From the NCBI GenBank assembly GCA_002914845.1, contig JXTC01000022.1:20562-84561 (forward strand): a stretch of DNA of 64,000 bases. Reading direction: 5' to 3'. A program made the position numbers and the translations under genes. The DNA is from Trema orientale. Lineage: Eukaryota > Streptophyta > Magnoliopsida > Rosales > Cannabaceae. The first letter of the stretch is position 1, and every line of letters begins with the position of its first letter. The notes under the pieces are model-generated. The model did not search any database. It saw only the letters and a program-made list of their open reading frames with translations, and was not told the DNA's origin. Positions 48,515 to 61,768 of the stretch are shown here, in pieces.

Positions 48515-48906
48515 AAAAAAGTAAATAAGTTTCAACTTGCAATATTTTAGAAAAAGAGAAGCCAACTTGTTTATAATTTTTTATGCTTTAATATTGGGTC
48601 CTACTTGGTTGAAGGGTAACCGAGCATTTCATTAGGTAACAATTAAGGAATTAAAAGAGGGGCCTAATAATAATTAGAGGTAAGTTAGTGGGACTGAAAT
48701 CCCTAGATCTATAAGTCAGAGATAAGACTTGATAATCAATCAACTTACGAGAACAACATATTTGTGTTAAAAATGACTCTGGCATATTTTCGACGTCATC
48801 TCTTAATGTCTTCATCCATAGGAGAATTGTGATTTTTTTTAACCTTTTCTTAGTAGGGGTTAGAAATTGATTCTTGAATAAGGCTCTCAATATTGTATAT
48901 TGTAGG

Positions 48907-49285
48907 AGGCTAAGGCCATCACCAACGGAACTCTATTTTAGAGTTTTGCACCTAAAATGGCATGGGGGAGCTCCAAAATAAAGATGAGCTACAGTGCACT
49001 ATGGTTATAGTAGCAATAACATAATGCACTATTTTTTTTAATTTTTTTTAGTTTTTGTCCAATTTCCAAAAGTGTTCCTTTTTAAATAAAATATCTAGAA
49101 TAATTAAGGGGTAAAAAAGAAATTTAGGTAAAAGATAGATAAGATATTCTTTTTTTGTATAGAGAATAATTTTTTTGGTGTAATATTTGAAGTAAAGGGT
49201 GGAGATGGAAAAAACAAAGAGAAATTGCTTTATTTTAGAGTTTTGATAGCTCCAAAATACAGATCTTGGTTGGATATGTCTCAAG
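48907..49285. mobile_element. Possible MITE
   Basis: The left part GGCCATCACCAACGGAACTC then TATTTTAGAGTTTTG, and the right part TTTATTTTAGAGTTTTGATA then CTTGGTTGGATATGTC, look like imperfect inverted ends of the CCATC(T/A)CCAACGG type common in plants. The ends and duplication are not resolved. Confidence 0.35.
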
Positions 49286-50875
49286 GTACTATTAATTAGG
49301 CTAAGATTGTGGCCACAAAGACTTGTGCTTTATGTTATAAAAATAAGAAATATTCTATTCCAGGATATAAAAAAATTCAAATCATCAAATTTTTCATTAT
49401 TTTCATTTTTGGGCCATCACATATCAATTTTTTTTGTTATTTTTTATTGATTATTTGTTTTTTTTTCCTTGTACAAATGACCTCGTAATTTCGAGCAAAA
49501 AAAAAAAAATGACCTCGTAATTCTCTATCCTTTAGTCTAATACACTATAATCTAATTTTTTAACCCTATTCTAATGACGTTTGCTAACATATATTTCTGC
49601 TTTGTGGTTGAAGTTTGTACTTTGTAGACACAACCTTGATCATCACACATTTTTATAATATCCTTGCGATAATTGAGGGATAAAGAATAAATTTTCCAAG
49701 TATATCAGCTTACCAAAGTAAGCGTAAAGCAATTAGATAAATAGAAGAGAGATTTGCTCTCAATGTTGATGGATTTGATAATTAGAGGGAAGAAAAAACA
49801 AAGAAAGGAAAAAAAAAAAGGAATTAAAAAAAAAAAAGAGAGACATACATTGCCACACTCTCGAGTCTCCATCACCAAAAAGCTATACGGATTGAGAGAG
49901 GGGACCATGACACTGACAACTCCAATATCATCGTCAACCGCTTTTAAATTATCAAAGCAGAATTTTGTATATTTTTTTAAAAAAAAAAACATAATTGATT
50001 CAAGAGATACTGTTCAGACAAATTGTTATTATTATTGTTATTTTTTATTATTTTTTTTTTCCTGAGGAGGTTTTTTGCTTCTACGTCTATTGATGTTACA
50101 AGTGGTCGTCAAGACGTGTAACATCTTGTTGCTGAAAATTTTGTTCCGAGTGTTGATCATAACAAATGAAATTACATTTTGCTGCCAGAAAATGGATGGT
50201 GCTAACGCCTCTCCTTTTTATTTAATTGGTGTCCAATTAATGTTAAATCAAATAATCCAAGAATAATATCTTTTTTGTAACTTGTATTGTAACACTTTGT
50301 TCAGTTTGTATTTTGTGTTTTGGTTATTATCAATATTGACCCTTAGATTTAATATTTGTTATAAATTTATATTCTGACAACAATTTAGAGTAGTTAATTT
50401 AATAAGATGATTTAATAAACTTATTATCAGATCAGTTTTTATATATTTTATTTTCAATTTTTTAAATGGTGTTCTGGTAAATTAACTATTATAATTTAGT
50501 GTCAAAATATAAATTTGTAAAAGATTTCAAATATAAATATCAATGTTTATAATAAACAAAATACAAGATATAATTTGAATAGAGTGTCAAAATACAACGC
50601 ATAAAAGTAATATTATCCTTAGTAAAAAAAAAGTGATATTATCTCATTAATCAATATCCTATCGTAAGTAATAGAAAATACCAAAAACTTTCCATGTGTT
50701 TTAGCAAAATATCAGTTTTCTACTATGTGTTTTTCAAAATACAAAATATATTCCCCTATTTAGTTAATTGGACCAAATTTATACTCTGTATCACATTTAG
50801 CCAAATTATATTGTAAGATAACACTAATATCCTTAAGCAAAGTAAATAGAATAGTCTTAACTAATTCCTTAACTT
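49286..50875. other. 1.6 kb intergenic, no gene recognised
   Basis: AT-rich with several A and T homopolymers. No coding sequence, RNA gene or repeat that I can name. Confidence 0.6.
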
Positions 50876-53345
50876 TGTTAGAAAGTTAAGAAATATATAA
50901 GGTATATTAAACAAATGTTTATAATAAATTTTAAGATAAAATTAAAGTTACCAAAAAAGCTTTTCCTCCAACAGAACATGGTACGAAACTGGATTCGTCC
51001 CAGACAAAGAAATCTTGTCAAACAATAATAACATGTTAATAATTCAAGACCTATGTGTCATATAGTTTATTTAAAATTGATTCACCTCCTCCACTAGAGT
51101 GTTTGAAGACTATAACAACGACAGTCTCCTAAAACAATAACTAAGAGCAACAAGATAAGTACACAACTTCTGCTCAGTTAAAGTGGAATGCTCAAAATTC
51201 TACCACATTTAGAACTCTATGTATGAATTTTGTAACACTCGAAAAACTAAAACTAGAAACTAAGAACTGAAGAAGAACTAGAGAAAGAGAGTACTGGAGA
51301 GAATGAAAGGATTGAAATGAGAGGAAAATATCTCCTTATATAGGCTTCAAGGAGGGACTAGTTAGCACTTTCAGAAAGTAAAAAATGTTTTTCATTTAAC
51401 ACAAAACCTTTTTATCTATTAATATAGATGTTACAAAAGTTTTATTACCATTAAAATGGTTGTTACTCACATTTTAAACTTCATAACTGCAAGAACAATC
51501 ATATGGACTTAATACAAGAAAAAACTAAAACTATTGTCTTCTTCAAAACAAAATCTAACTACAAGTTCTTCCATGTTCATCGCCTTTTACTTGTGCTTGA
51601 CGTAGTTCTTGAAATCCTTTTATATAGGAGGCAACTTCTCAATCACAGCTGCTACTTAGAACGGCTCCCATAGAGACATCCCCTTAGCCTGTATTTCATA
51701 AGCCTATATTTCATAAAGGATCACTTGGATCTCTTGCACTTGACTTATAATAATTTTGGAGTCCACCATTTTATAATCAAGAAAGTGGCCCACCAGAGAT
51801 TTTCTAGATCCAGCATCCTCAATTTTGTACTTGTTGTCCAGAGAATCCTATAATTCTTTAGTTGTTCTTTTACTAATATACAAATCTATAATGGGTCAGT
51901 CAAGCCATTCATCACATAATTCCGATATTGGAAATCAGACTGTTTTCAGGCATCAATAGCATTGATGACTCAGATATCTTGCTCACCTTTATTGAGCTTT
52001 TGTGGATCTTTAGTCAAGAACTTTACAAGACCTAGAGTGGTCATATAAAATAGCATCTTTTGCTGGCACTTCTTAGAATTCAGTCCCCCTGAATTTCTCT
52101 AGTTTCTCATCATAGTTTACAAGAACTGTAACCAGTAGAGCTGGGTTGGACATAGTAGATGCCCTTGCAATAGCCATAAGAGGCTGTTGAGAAGTAGCCA
52201 TATTCTCAGCATTGATAACATCAGCATTGTTGTTTGCCATATCAAAAATTAATCAATCAAAGATTGTTAATTTCTATACAATTGACAATTCCGAGGAAAG
52301 ACCAGAGATTTCACAAACAAATCTCACTTAAAATCCCACCTCATCAGACAGAATTTCAAATAAATTCTCAATAAAAATGTAGAAGGGTCACAAATGCTTC
52401 CTCTTCAAATCCGATCCCCTTAGACAGAATACCAAATTATATAATTTCCACCACAAAATTCCACACCAAGAATTTAATAACAAAGCAGGAGAAAAATATA
52501 TATTCAAATAACTAGAATTATATATATTGCAAATAAGAGCATAAAAAATTTAATAAAAATAAATTCTAACTTGCAAGCTAATAAACACCTTATATAAGGC
52601 AATAGTCAATTTTAAGATTATTAGAAAAATAAGAAATATATAAGGTTATATTAAACAAACATTTATGATAAACTTTAAAAAGGTTATATTAAATAAATGT
52701 TTATAATAAACTTTAAAATAAAATTAAAGTTATCAAAACACATTTCCTCCAACGAAACGTAGTATGAAACTGGATTCATCCACAAACCAAGGAATCCTGT
52801 AAAAAATAACAATACGTTAATAGCCGAGACTTGTGTTATACAATTTCCTTAAAACTGATTTACCTCTTTTACCAAAGTGTTTGAGAACTATAACAGCGTC
52901 AATCTCCTAAGATATAATGACTAAGAGCAGCAATGCAAGCACTCGACTTCTACTCTAGCGAAATAGAATACTCAAAATTCTATTACACTTAGAATTCTAG
53001 CCATGAACTTCCTAACTCTCGAAGAACTAAAACTAGAAACTAAGAACTAAATAAAAATTAGAGAAAGTGAGCATTGGAGAGAATGAGAAGAAGGCTCTGA
53101 TTTTTGGAATATTGAAATAAGAGGAAAATGTCTCCTTATATAGGCTTCAAAGGGGGACCAGTTAGCAATTCCCAAAAGTAAAAATATTTTTCATTGAACA
53201 TAAAATATTTTTAGCCATTAATATGGTTGTTACAAATAGTTTATTGCCATTAAAATGGCTACTACTTATGTTTTAAACTTTGCATAACTGCAAGAGCAAT
53301 CATATAGAATTAATGCAAGAAAAAATTGAAATTATTATTCAATTT
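50876..53345 (-). mobile_element. Gag-only copia-type LTR element (TR-GAG-like)
   Basis: Two direct repeats of about 660-720 bp (left about 50876-51535, right about 52625-53345) flank about 1.1 kb. The repeats share TAAGAAATATATAAGG, TTTCCTCCAAC, GAAACTGGATTC, AAAACTAGAAACTAAGAACT and CTCCTTATATAGGCTTCAA in the same order. The only coding remnant between them is gag. No protease, integrase or reverse transcriptase is present and there is no room for them. The ends are approximate and no primer binding site is recognisable. Such elements depend on another element's enzymes to move. Confidence 0.75.
51560..52240 (-). pseudogene. Degenerate copia gag inside the gag-only element
   Basis: Starts at ATG 52240 with MANNNADVINAENMATSQQP. 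It continues near 52090 in another frame with CQQKMLFYMTTLGLVKFLTK, then DFQYRNYVMNGLTDPL near 51900 and YKIEDAGSRKSLVGHFLDYK with VQEIQVILYEI near 51800. These are UBN2/copia gag motifs. At least one frameshift and several stops break it. Confidence 0.75.
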
Positions 53346-53371
53346 TTACGTTAAAAAAACAAAAAGAAAAT

Positions 53372-53700
53372 ATGCGAAATAAAGCCCAGGTGCGGGCTTG
53401 TTCGGGTCGACATTTGTGTCCACAAGGCATACTCATACACAAGCCCAAGCCCACAAGCTCTCATCGGGGTCTAGGATTTGCACCCCCTTGTGCTTGCGCG
53501 CATGTGAGAGAGCTTCTACGCCACACAATCTTACAACTAAGATTTTGGCAAGGATATTTAAACACCTCTTTGTCTTTGTATTTTTTCAACGTGGGACTAA
53601 TTTTCAAGCTTTCTCTTTTACATTTTTTCCAACTTCATGGGTGTACTTTGAGTTTCAATTTCTAATTTACCCAGGTTCTATTTTAAGCATATGAGTATAC
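53372..53700. other. Unclassified higher-GC block
   Basis: A block less AT-rich than its flanks, containing GCCCAGGTGCGGGCTTG, a run of AAGCCCA words and AACGTGGGACTAA. Two overlapping + frames are open but resemble no protein I know. It is probably a repeat fragment. Confidence 0.35.
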
Positions 53701-55696
53701 GTTTTAAACTCCTCGCGGATGACTATAAAAATCCATCTTAACACATTAAAAAAAATATGAATTGGGTCTCACTCATTTTTATACATCAAAATGGCACTTT
53801 ACAATAGTGTTGAAATACCATTTTCCAACAAACTCTAAAACCAAACATCCAAAATTTTTTAAAACAAAATTTTTTGTAAGTGTTTATATATAAATTTGAG
53901 TATTTGATATTTAAGTTGTTTGATTGTAGGTGTAATGGACATGCTGATTATTTCATTAAGGGTAGTTTAGTCATTTTTAGATAAAAAATTGGCAAAAATC
54001 TATACAAAATTGTCATAGGGGATAATTTGGATCCAATTTGATAAACCAAGGGGATAAATTTTGTATTTTTGAAAATATAAGAGACAAAACTAGTATTTGG
54101 TAAAAATACATTGGATAGTGTTGGTATTTTCCATATAAACAAACAAGATAAAGTTAAAAGAATGGTTTTCAAAATTGAAAATACGAAGCATTTATTGATT
54201 TAGTAGTCAATATAATTGGAACAAAGCATTGATTTATTAGTATTAATTTAAACGGCCTAGAAGAGATCAAGATGATCAAATTTGAAAGGACGAGAAGGAA
54301 AAATTGGCCAATTAAGATTCCATGATTGAGTTGTTGGCCCCATTGCTGACATGTCATAAGAAATTAGAGGTGTAGCAAAAAAATTCGTGGTTAGTAGATG
54401 ATGACATATGCATCAATAGAAGTAATGATTTTGGCTCTTTCTAATGATAATGATAATGTTCCCACGTCATTAGTGGTACTTATAGTCCCCACTCCACTCC
54501 ACTCGCAGTGCCTAGTGGTGAATGCTACCCACTGTCAAAAATTATGCAATTTGCTTTTCTTTTCATTTAAGTATATGTCCGCGTAACATATGAACTTATC
54601 GGACTTTTTTTTTAAAAAAAAAAGAGGGAAAAATAAAATAAAATAAAACAACATTGGTGTTGACGAAATTTGTACTAAATCAATCTTATAGTTATACCAC
54701 ACTAAACGACGTAGGAAATCACTTCAAAAAAATCAGGTGCATACATCTAAACATGCAATATAAAAGAACAATATGGTGCTAAGCACCACTTTGAACTGGT
54801 GCAAGTGAGCATAAAATGCGTCAATAGCATATATGATATAGGTCCAATAATTACAATAAAATATATTTAATTACATCAAATCATTATTTTTTCACCCTTA
54901 ATTTTAATTCCTCCTTTTTTTCCCCTAAAATAGCTAAAATTAGCCGTTTCATCAATTTTTATGCTGAGTACAAAAATATATCAATATATCAATCTTTGTA
55001 CTAGCTATATTAGTTTTTTAGATTAAAACTATCAATATTTCAGTTTTTATACTTGAGTACATATTATATCTGATGAAGTGAATTGGATATATAAATAGTA
55101 GAACTGGCATACTCTGTTATTTTGTTAAAGAATTTGGACAACTGATATTTATTTAATGTGGTCCTAGAATTCTCCATTCACTACGAGTTCCTATGTAATA
55201 ATTTCAACTATTTATGATATTCCTCATTCGCATTTTATAAGAAGAAAAATATAGTAATCATCGCAATTGGTTGGGTTTATAAATGGTTTAATTAAAAAAG
55301 AGGGAAAATGCCAAAAGTGAAAGAGAGAAAGGTTATAACAATGAAGTGAGGATGAGGAAATTCGTCAAAGTGTTAGTAGCTCATGGAGCATTAGATTGGT
55401 CAATTTAGGTTTTACAATCCAAATCTAATTCGTGGACATGGCGTGGTGTGGGCCATGTGTATTTGTACCAATTATTGCAATTTGCAAATTGCAGGCAAAA
55501 TGTGGTCCATATGATGGGACCCAAAGTTGTAGAATGATTTAAGGAACTTATGATGTTGGCGTTGGCCCACTTTTAATTAGCATTTAGGTATCATCTCCAT
55601 TATGTGTTGGAATCCTGACCCCCTAAGCTGGTGGAATTGGAACCAACGCTAATATTCTTATTCAATATAAGACTTGATATACTCATACAAATTAAA
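53701..55696. other. 2 kb intergenic, no gene recognised
   Basis: AT-rich with scattered short open frames that do not resemble proteins. No repeat or RNA gene identified. Confidence 0.55.
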
Positions 55697-56260
55697 GTAA
55701 ATTCTAGTTTATTTTCTTGGAATGGGGGAATTGGTGAATGAAGTACTTGGAACTACCAATAATGTACTTGTTTTTATATATCTAGAGAATTACCCTTCTA
55801 TTTTTAACTCTTTCGTCATATTACTTGATACATTGATTATATTAATTTTTTTTTAAATAATAAAAAAAATCATCGTAAAATCTACTTATTACGTAAAAAA
55901 GTAAATTCTAGTTTATTTTCTTGGAATGGGGGAATTGGTGAATGAAGTACTTGAAACTACCAATAATGTATTTGTTTTTATATATCTAGAGAATTACCCT
56001 TCTATTTTTAACTCTTTCGTCATATTACTTGATACGTTGATTATATTAAATTTTTTATATTTTAATAATAAAATAAATCATTGTAAAATCTACTTATTAC
56101 ATAAAATTGACGAGTCAAAAATTGGTAACTAGAGCACTTGGAATTACCACTAATATACTTAGTTTTATATATTTATAGGGACATCGCTCTATTTTCTACT
56201 TTTGAGCCTTATTTTTTGATATATAGATTATATTAAAATCTTTCAAATTGTGTATAATCT
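55697..56260 (+). repeat. 204-bp tandem repeat, two copies plus a diverged third
   Basis: Copy 1 55697-55900 and copy 2 55901-56104 both start GTAAATTCTAGTTTATTTTC and are nearly identical apart from T/A run length. A diverged third copy (56105 to about 56260) keeps TTGGTAACTAGAGCACTTGG-type blocks and TTATATATTTATAGG. Confidence 0.85.
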
Positions 56261-57099
56261 ATATTTTATGATTATTACTATACACTAATATATTCAAGAG
56301 TTTTATGAAATTTTTTTGAAATGTGACTGGATCCATTCTTCCGCTGCACATCTGATTTTCAAACCAACAATTGGTATGCATATGATAATGAATGGATAAA
56401 TTTCATATGATGGATGTATGATTGATATTTGGTCATTAATCATATGGTTCCCTAAGATTAATTTTTTTTTTGCCATTTAATTTTGATTAGATCAAAATTG
56501 TACATCCAATTTTTTTTAAAAGGTTTAGGATTTTGTATATTTTGTTTAATTTTATTTGATGGAGATCAAGTGCTGAATCTAGAGAAGACGACGCAGAAAG
56601 AAGAAGAAAAATTAGGGTTTCTCACTTTGATTTGAGGCTCTAAGTGAGTCACTAAAAGACAAAAATGTGAGAGGGATTTCTACTTGTTGTAGCCAGTTAT
56701 GACAGAAAAAAATATCAATAGCGTAAAATCATTGGTATATAAAAAATATTAAACTGAAAAGTGTGGGGTTGAACTATAAAATTACTATAGAAATACTATT
56801 CACTTTATGCAACTTGGCTACTTTGGGCTTGGATAAATGATATGCTTATGTTTCATACAATATTTATACATGTTTTCCATTTAATTTTTTGCTTGATTAT
56901 ATTTGTTCTAAAAGTCTTTATCTTAATTTGTGGTATTTTGTTAAATCAAGCAGGGTCTGAAGTATTTATGCAATATAGAGCTTAAAGTAGTATTTTTCTA
57001 AAAGAAATTTGAAATATTCAATAGAGGGCCAAAGTATTAAATTCTAAAAGAGCAAGTGAAAATTAGGTCTCGTATGCCATTTTTAGAAAACAAAATTAG
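56261..57099. other. 0.8 kb intergenic, nothing recognised
   Basis: AT-rich, no coding or repeat signal that I can name. A GA-rich patch with AGAAGACGACGCAGAAAGAA lies near 56582. Confidence 0.5.
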
Positions 57100-59350
57100 A
57101 AAAATATAGTGGGCTTTGTGTTTTTAGATCCGGTACGATTCTTCTAAAAAAATACCATTTTTTAAACAAATATTTAGGAAAACACTTTTTTTTAAATAGT
57201 AACTAGTAATCGGTAACCAATTTTCAAGTACTGGTAACTAGTTACCAAAGTTATTTATAACTGGTAACCGATAACTAATTTTCAGAAAACTTTTAAAAAT
57301 GGTATTTTTAGACCGTTATAAAAATACCATTTACCAATTATATACTGTTTATTAATTTCGGTATTTCCTAATAACTTTTAAAAATAATATTTTTCTAATA
57401 AAAACATACTGGAATTCGAAGAAAAGCTTACCGCCATATTTTTGTAATTCTTTGTGTTTTTCATAGGTAAAAGTGTTAGAAACCCAAAGATCAAGTATAT
57501 AGGAAGCCCAAAAGAGTGCACGTGAAATTGGAGTTAACTTGAGTGCTTGACCTTATAACTTGCGCAAAGATTAATCATATATTTATAAAAACACTTTGCT
57601 TGAAGAATTCGTGGAGAATTCAAATCGGGTCAATGACTTGACAAAAAGAAATGGGCCGAGTCCAATATGAGTATTGCACCACGTTAAGATTGTAAATTGG
57701 GCTTAGCATGAGTTTATGGTGATTTATTTTTAAAATAGTAACTAGTAACCAGTAACCAGCTTTCGAACACTAGAAACTAATAATCAAATGTATTTATAAC
57801 TGGTAATTAGTAACCAATGAAGTAGTAACCTTTTTAAAAATGATACTTTTTTAAAAACTTTTAAAAAAGATATTTTTCTTTAAAAAGGCGATATGGAATT
57901 GGAAAAAAAAATTGATCCACCGTATTTTTGTAATTCTTTTTAGTTTTTAGAAACAAGTAACTATTAAGTAATAAACATTTTAAAAATGGTATTTTTTAAA
58001 TTTTTTTTGAAAGTGATATTTTAAAAAAATGGTATGAGAATTGGGAAAAAAACTGACCCATGACATTTCTGTAATTCTTTTTTGTTTTTTTAGGTAAAAC
58101 TATTAGAAACCCATTTATATATAAGGATTAGGCCATAAATGGCCCTTTTTGAAAAGATTTTGAAAAATGAGGATTTAAAACAAATGACCTTTTTCCAGAT
58201 CAATTGAAAAAGTAGCCCTTTTTTACACATATTTAATAAATGACTGTTTTATAATTTTATTGTGATAAATAGCCATTTTTTAGTTGATCTATTTTTTATA
58301 CAATAAATCAATATCATATAAAGTAAATCAATTTTTTTAAAAAATTAATCAATATATTTTGATATACTAAATATGAAAAAGGGTTTTTTTTTAAAGTAAT
58401 TTTCAAAATTCGGTCATTTTTCAACAGTATTTAAAAAACGGTCATTCTGCAAACTATGATCCAAAATTTGGCCATTTGGCTAAAATGCCTTTGAAATACG
58501 GTAAGTCTTTTTATTCCCAATTTAGTTGTCGCATTTTTTAGAAAAATATAATTTGTTAAAATTATTTTTTCAAAAATACTATTTTTTAAAATAGTTACTA
58601 GTTACCAGTATTTGAAGCTAGTTATCGGTTACCAGTTATAATACATTCTATTTTTTTCTTTGGTTCTCCTCCCTTTTGTCTTTTTTTTCTTTTTTCTTTT
58701 TATTATTTTTCCTATTTCTATTATTAGTTTAAATATTTTTTTCTCACACTTTTTTTTTAATTTTAATTACCTTTAGTTACTAGTTACCAGTGTTTGAAAA
58801 CTGATTACCAGTTACTAGTTACTATTTAAAAAAGTGTTATTTTTCTAAAACCACTTTAAAAAATGATATTTTTCCAAAAAAAAGGTAGTACAAGAATTTT
58901 AAAAAAAAATGACCAACTGTATTTTAGTACTTTTTTTTTTTTTGGTTCTGCACGTGAAAGTCTTACTAACCCTTTATATAGGGGTTCTTACAAAAAAACT
59001 AGGCCAAAGTATGAAAAATTGAAAAATTCCTGATGGGCTAAGCTTTTTAATAAATCATGGATTTATTTAGAATGATATCATTTTTCAAAAGTTTATTTAG
59101 AAAAATAACACTTCTCAAAAATATTTAAAAAAATGCCACTTTTACTTCGAAATTTGTACTTTTCGAAGTACTCGAGATAACTAATCAGGTTACTTGACCG
59201 GTTACCTCAGGTATTTTATTAATTTGTAAAAAATGATATTTTTATAAATATTTTTAAAAGTGGCATTTTTCTAAATAAATCCAAAAATTTTCAATTTTTC
59301 TTTTGAAATTTTACTAGATAAAATCAAATTCCCATTTATATATGGGTTTT
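57100..59350. repeat. GGTTAC-rich dispersed repeats, several copies
   Basis: At least four modules (about 57130-57500, 57720-58130, 58500-58990 and 59040-59350). Each has ATGGTATTTTT-like words flanking a core of AACTGGTAACCGATAACTA-type near-repeats, followed by TTTTTGTAATTCTTT and a TAGAAACCCATTTATATATA-like edge. They are inverted relative to 46426-46850. The class is unknown; no coding sequence was found. Confidence 0.55.
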
Positions 59351-59454
59351 GGATATTGGAATCACTTAAGGGATATTCACGTGAAGCAAAAGAAAGAAAT
59401 AAAAGGACATAAAAGAAAGGAGGCCTGACATTTCACACGCTGTGAGTGGTAAGT

Positions 59455-59943
59455 AGATACATGAGAAACTCGGTAAAAGTCCATTGGCAGGTGATGAAAT
59501 AGATTTTACGTTACTTCAATCGTACTACTGATGTCGGCTTGATTTATGGGAGAAGTATTGTTAGATGTGTAGATTCGACTTATGCCAGATCTAGACAAGA
59601 GAAGATCCTTGACAGGATATATTTTTATTCTTTATAGATGTACTATCAGCTAAAAAGTAACATTGCAGTCAATCATTACTTTATCAGCTACTAAGGCAAA
59701 GTAGCAGTAAAGAAGCAATTTGGCTTCAGGGTTTGCTTGGTGAGGTGGGATTATAGTCCATAGATATAATAGTCTATTGTGACAGTCAAAGCGAATACAT
59801 TTGATGAGGAATCAAATAAACCATGAACAGACCAAACACATAGATGTTAGGATACACTTTATTCGAGACATAGTCAAGGCGTTATTACGATTAAGAATAT
59901 TTCAAGAGTAAATAATCCATCAGATATAGTTACAAGCCTGGTA
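59455..59943 (+). pseudogene. Copia RNase H fragment
   Basis: Degenerate + frames read ILRYFNRTTDVGLIYG near 59502, IVYCDSQSEYI near 59773 and VNNPSDIVTSLVP near 59910, the order of the copia RNase H domain. In-frame stops occur, and the acidic residues of the active site are partly lost. Strand and order are clear. No LTR was found beside it. Confidence 0.7.
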
Positions 59944-60724
59944 CCAGATGGTGCCAGGGATCCATATGCGCCTCCGAGGCACGTGTACCACACCAGCCAG
60001 CTTCCACCACTGATGCTGGATCATTGCAACATCTAATGTACTCCTTTTGTCGCCCTTGTCCTGATGACATGCCTCATAACCTCTAACTCTGTCATCAAAT
60101 AGGCGATTAAGACACACTCTTTCTCAGAGAGAGTGAGATTCAAAAAGAGGTTGCTAAATTAGAAAAAATAATGGCATATATGACAAAAATTTCAAAAAAT
60201 CATACCTTCGAAAATATAATTCCAAAAAATACAAATTATATATTGTCCAAAAGATAATTAATTTCATGTAGGTCCGAAAATTAATTTCATATAGATTCTG
60301 AATATATCAAAAGCATAACAGATCAAGTAACGATGTGATCATAATAAACAGTCAAACATTCGGGAAAAATAATTTTTATCCAAAAAATCTTCCAAATCAT
60401 AAATCAAATAACCTCCAAATTTTTATGGCAGAACATATACCTAAAAATCTACCACATATTAAAAAATCAAGGCCAAATAATAACCAAAATTAGATAAACC
60501 AAAGACATGGTAATACATAAGTGTTTTTGGTTTAAGAGTTCATCTACCTCTCTCCTTAGCCTTTTTTTTCCAATGGATAACAGAACCCACCTATGTTAGA
60601 ATCATAGATAGTGGTAGTACCAATTGAATCTTTAATCAAACTGCCTGTCTATGAATCGCTTTGATACTTCATGTTCGTTATGGAAAGACTCCTCCTTAAA
60701 TACTCGTGGTGAGTGGTGTTATAA
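59944..60724. other. Intergenic, nothing firmly recognised
   Basis: A less AT-rich block at 59940-60080 gives a short - frame (GDKRSTLDVAMIQHQWWKLA) that I cannot assign. The rest is AT-rich. Confidence 0.45.
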
Positions 60725-60880
60725 GAATAACTACTACAATTTTCACCACTCAAGAGTACTCACTAGAATACTTTAGAGAGAGAGAGAGAGAGAGAGGGGA
60801 GAATAACTACTACAATTTTCACCACTCAAGAGTACTCACTAGAATACTTTAGAGAGAGAGAGAGAGAGAGAGAGAGGGGA
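60725..60880 (+). repeat. 78-bp tandem duplication with (GA)n
   Basis: A unit of about 78 bp starting GAATAACTACTACAATTTTC and ending in a GA microsatellite is repeated at 60725 and 60803. The GA tracts differ in length. Confidence 0.85.
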
Positions 60881-61436
60881 GAGAGCGTATTTTTTGTGTA
60901 CTATTTATTTTCTAACTGTCTTAGAAAAAATAAATGGCCTGAAGAATACGTACGCATTTTCTCTTCTATTCGAATAACAATATTTTCCTATTCCATAGTG
61001 AATAGGAAATATTCCTTAATTAACAGTAATCATTAAGATTGAATGCACTAATATCGTATTAAGCACATTCACGTCTCTATCTATTAAAGAAAATAGTATG
61101 AATGCATAATGTATATTAAATTTCCAATATTCTATTTTAATGATGGAATATATAAAAATAAAGCCTCATTATTATTGACTATTCTCCATTTATATTAGTC
61201 CATATGTATTGGGCTATACACTAACTATGAGAGTTAGTGTGCCCAATAAGACTTCGGGCCAGAAAAAAAAAAAAGAAGAGGAAATTAGACCCAGTACCCG
61301 TTTTTGGGCTGGATATTTTCAACTTGCCTGTTTTTAAAATGTGAATAATATGTTACCCGTGTTTGCACCTACGTTTCCAATTTTACCCTTGGGCCTGGGG
61401 CCTTTAGACTCAACTATTCCTTTCCTTTCCCTATTC

Positions 61437-61493
61437 GCGTCTTCCAGAAGTCTCTCCCTCTCCCTCTCTCTTCCCGCTTCATCTCCCTCACCG

Positions 61494-61524
<31 letters not shown>

Positions 61525-61660
61525 TCATGATTCGGTAGCCATCATCTTCTTTATTGGGTCGTAGCCATCATCTCCATCATTGAACCAGTTCAAGAACTCC
61601 ATTGATACACTGTTTGTTCTTCAAGTTCTGAAGGTACGGTTCTTTGCTTATGAAATTAAT
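61437..61660 (+). promoter_or_regulatory. CT-rich leader-like sequence
   Basis: A (CT)n-rich tract (61450-61526), then mixed sequence ending TCTGAAG|GTACGG, a donor-like site near 61633. It resembles a plant 5' leader exon upstream of the SET-domain fragment. The only ATG (61527) meets a stop after three codons. A transcribed pseudogene is possible but unproven. Confidence 0.35.
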
Positions 61661-61768
61661 GTCTTCTCCATAGATTTTAATTATTTCTTTTTAGGAATAA
61701 GAGGATTTTAAATATAGGGTAGAGTCCTTGAAGTACCTATAATTTTTACAACATGCATTATTTTGCAG

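Noticed and set aside
53372..53694. Two overlapping + frames of about 97 residues
   Set aside because: Both are open in the same less AT-rich repeat block, and neither resembles a protein.
61334..61538. Arg/Glu-rich (-) and Ser/Leu-rich (+) frames
   Set aside because: Translations of a (CT)n microsatellite.
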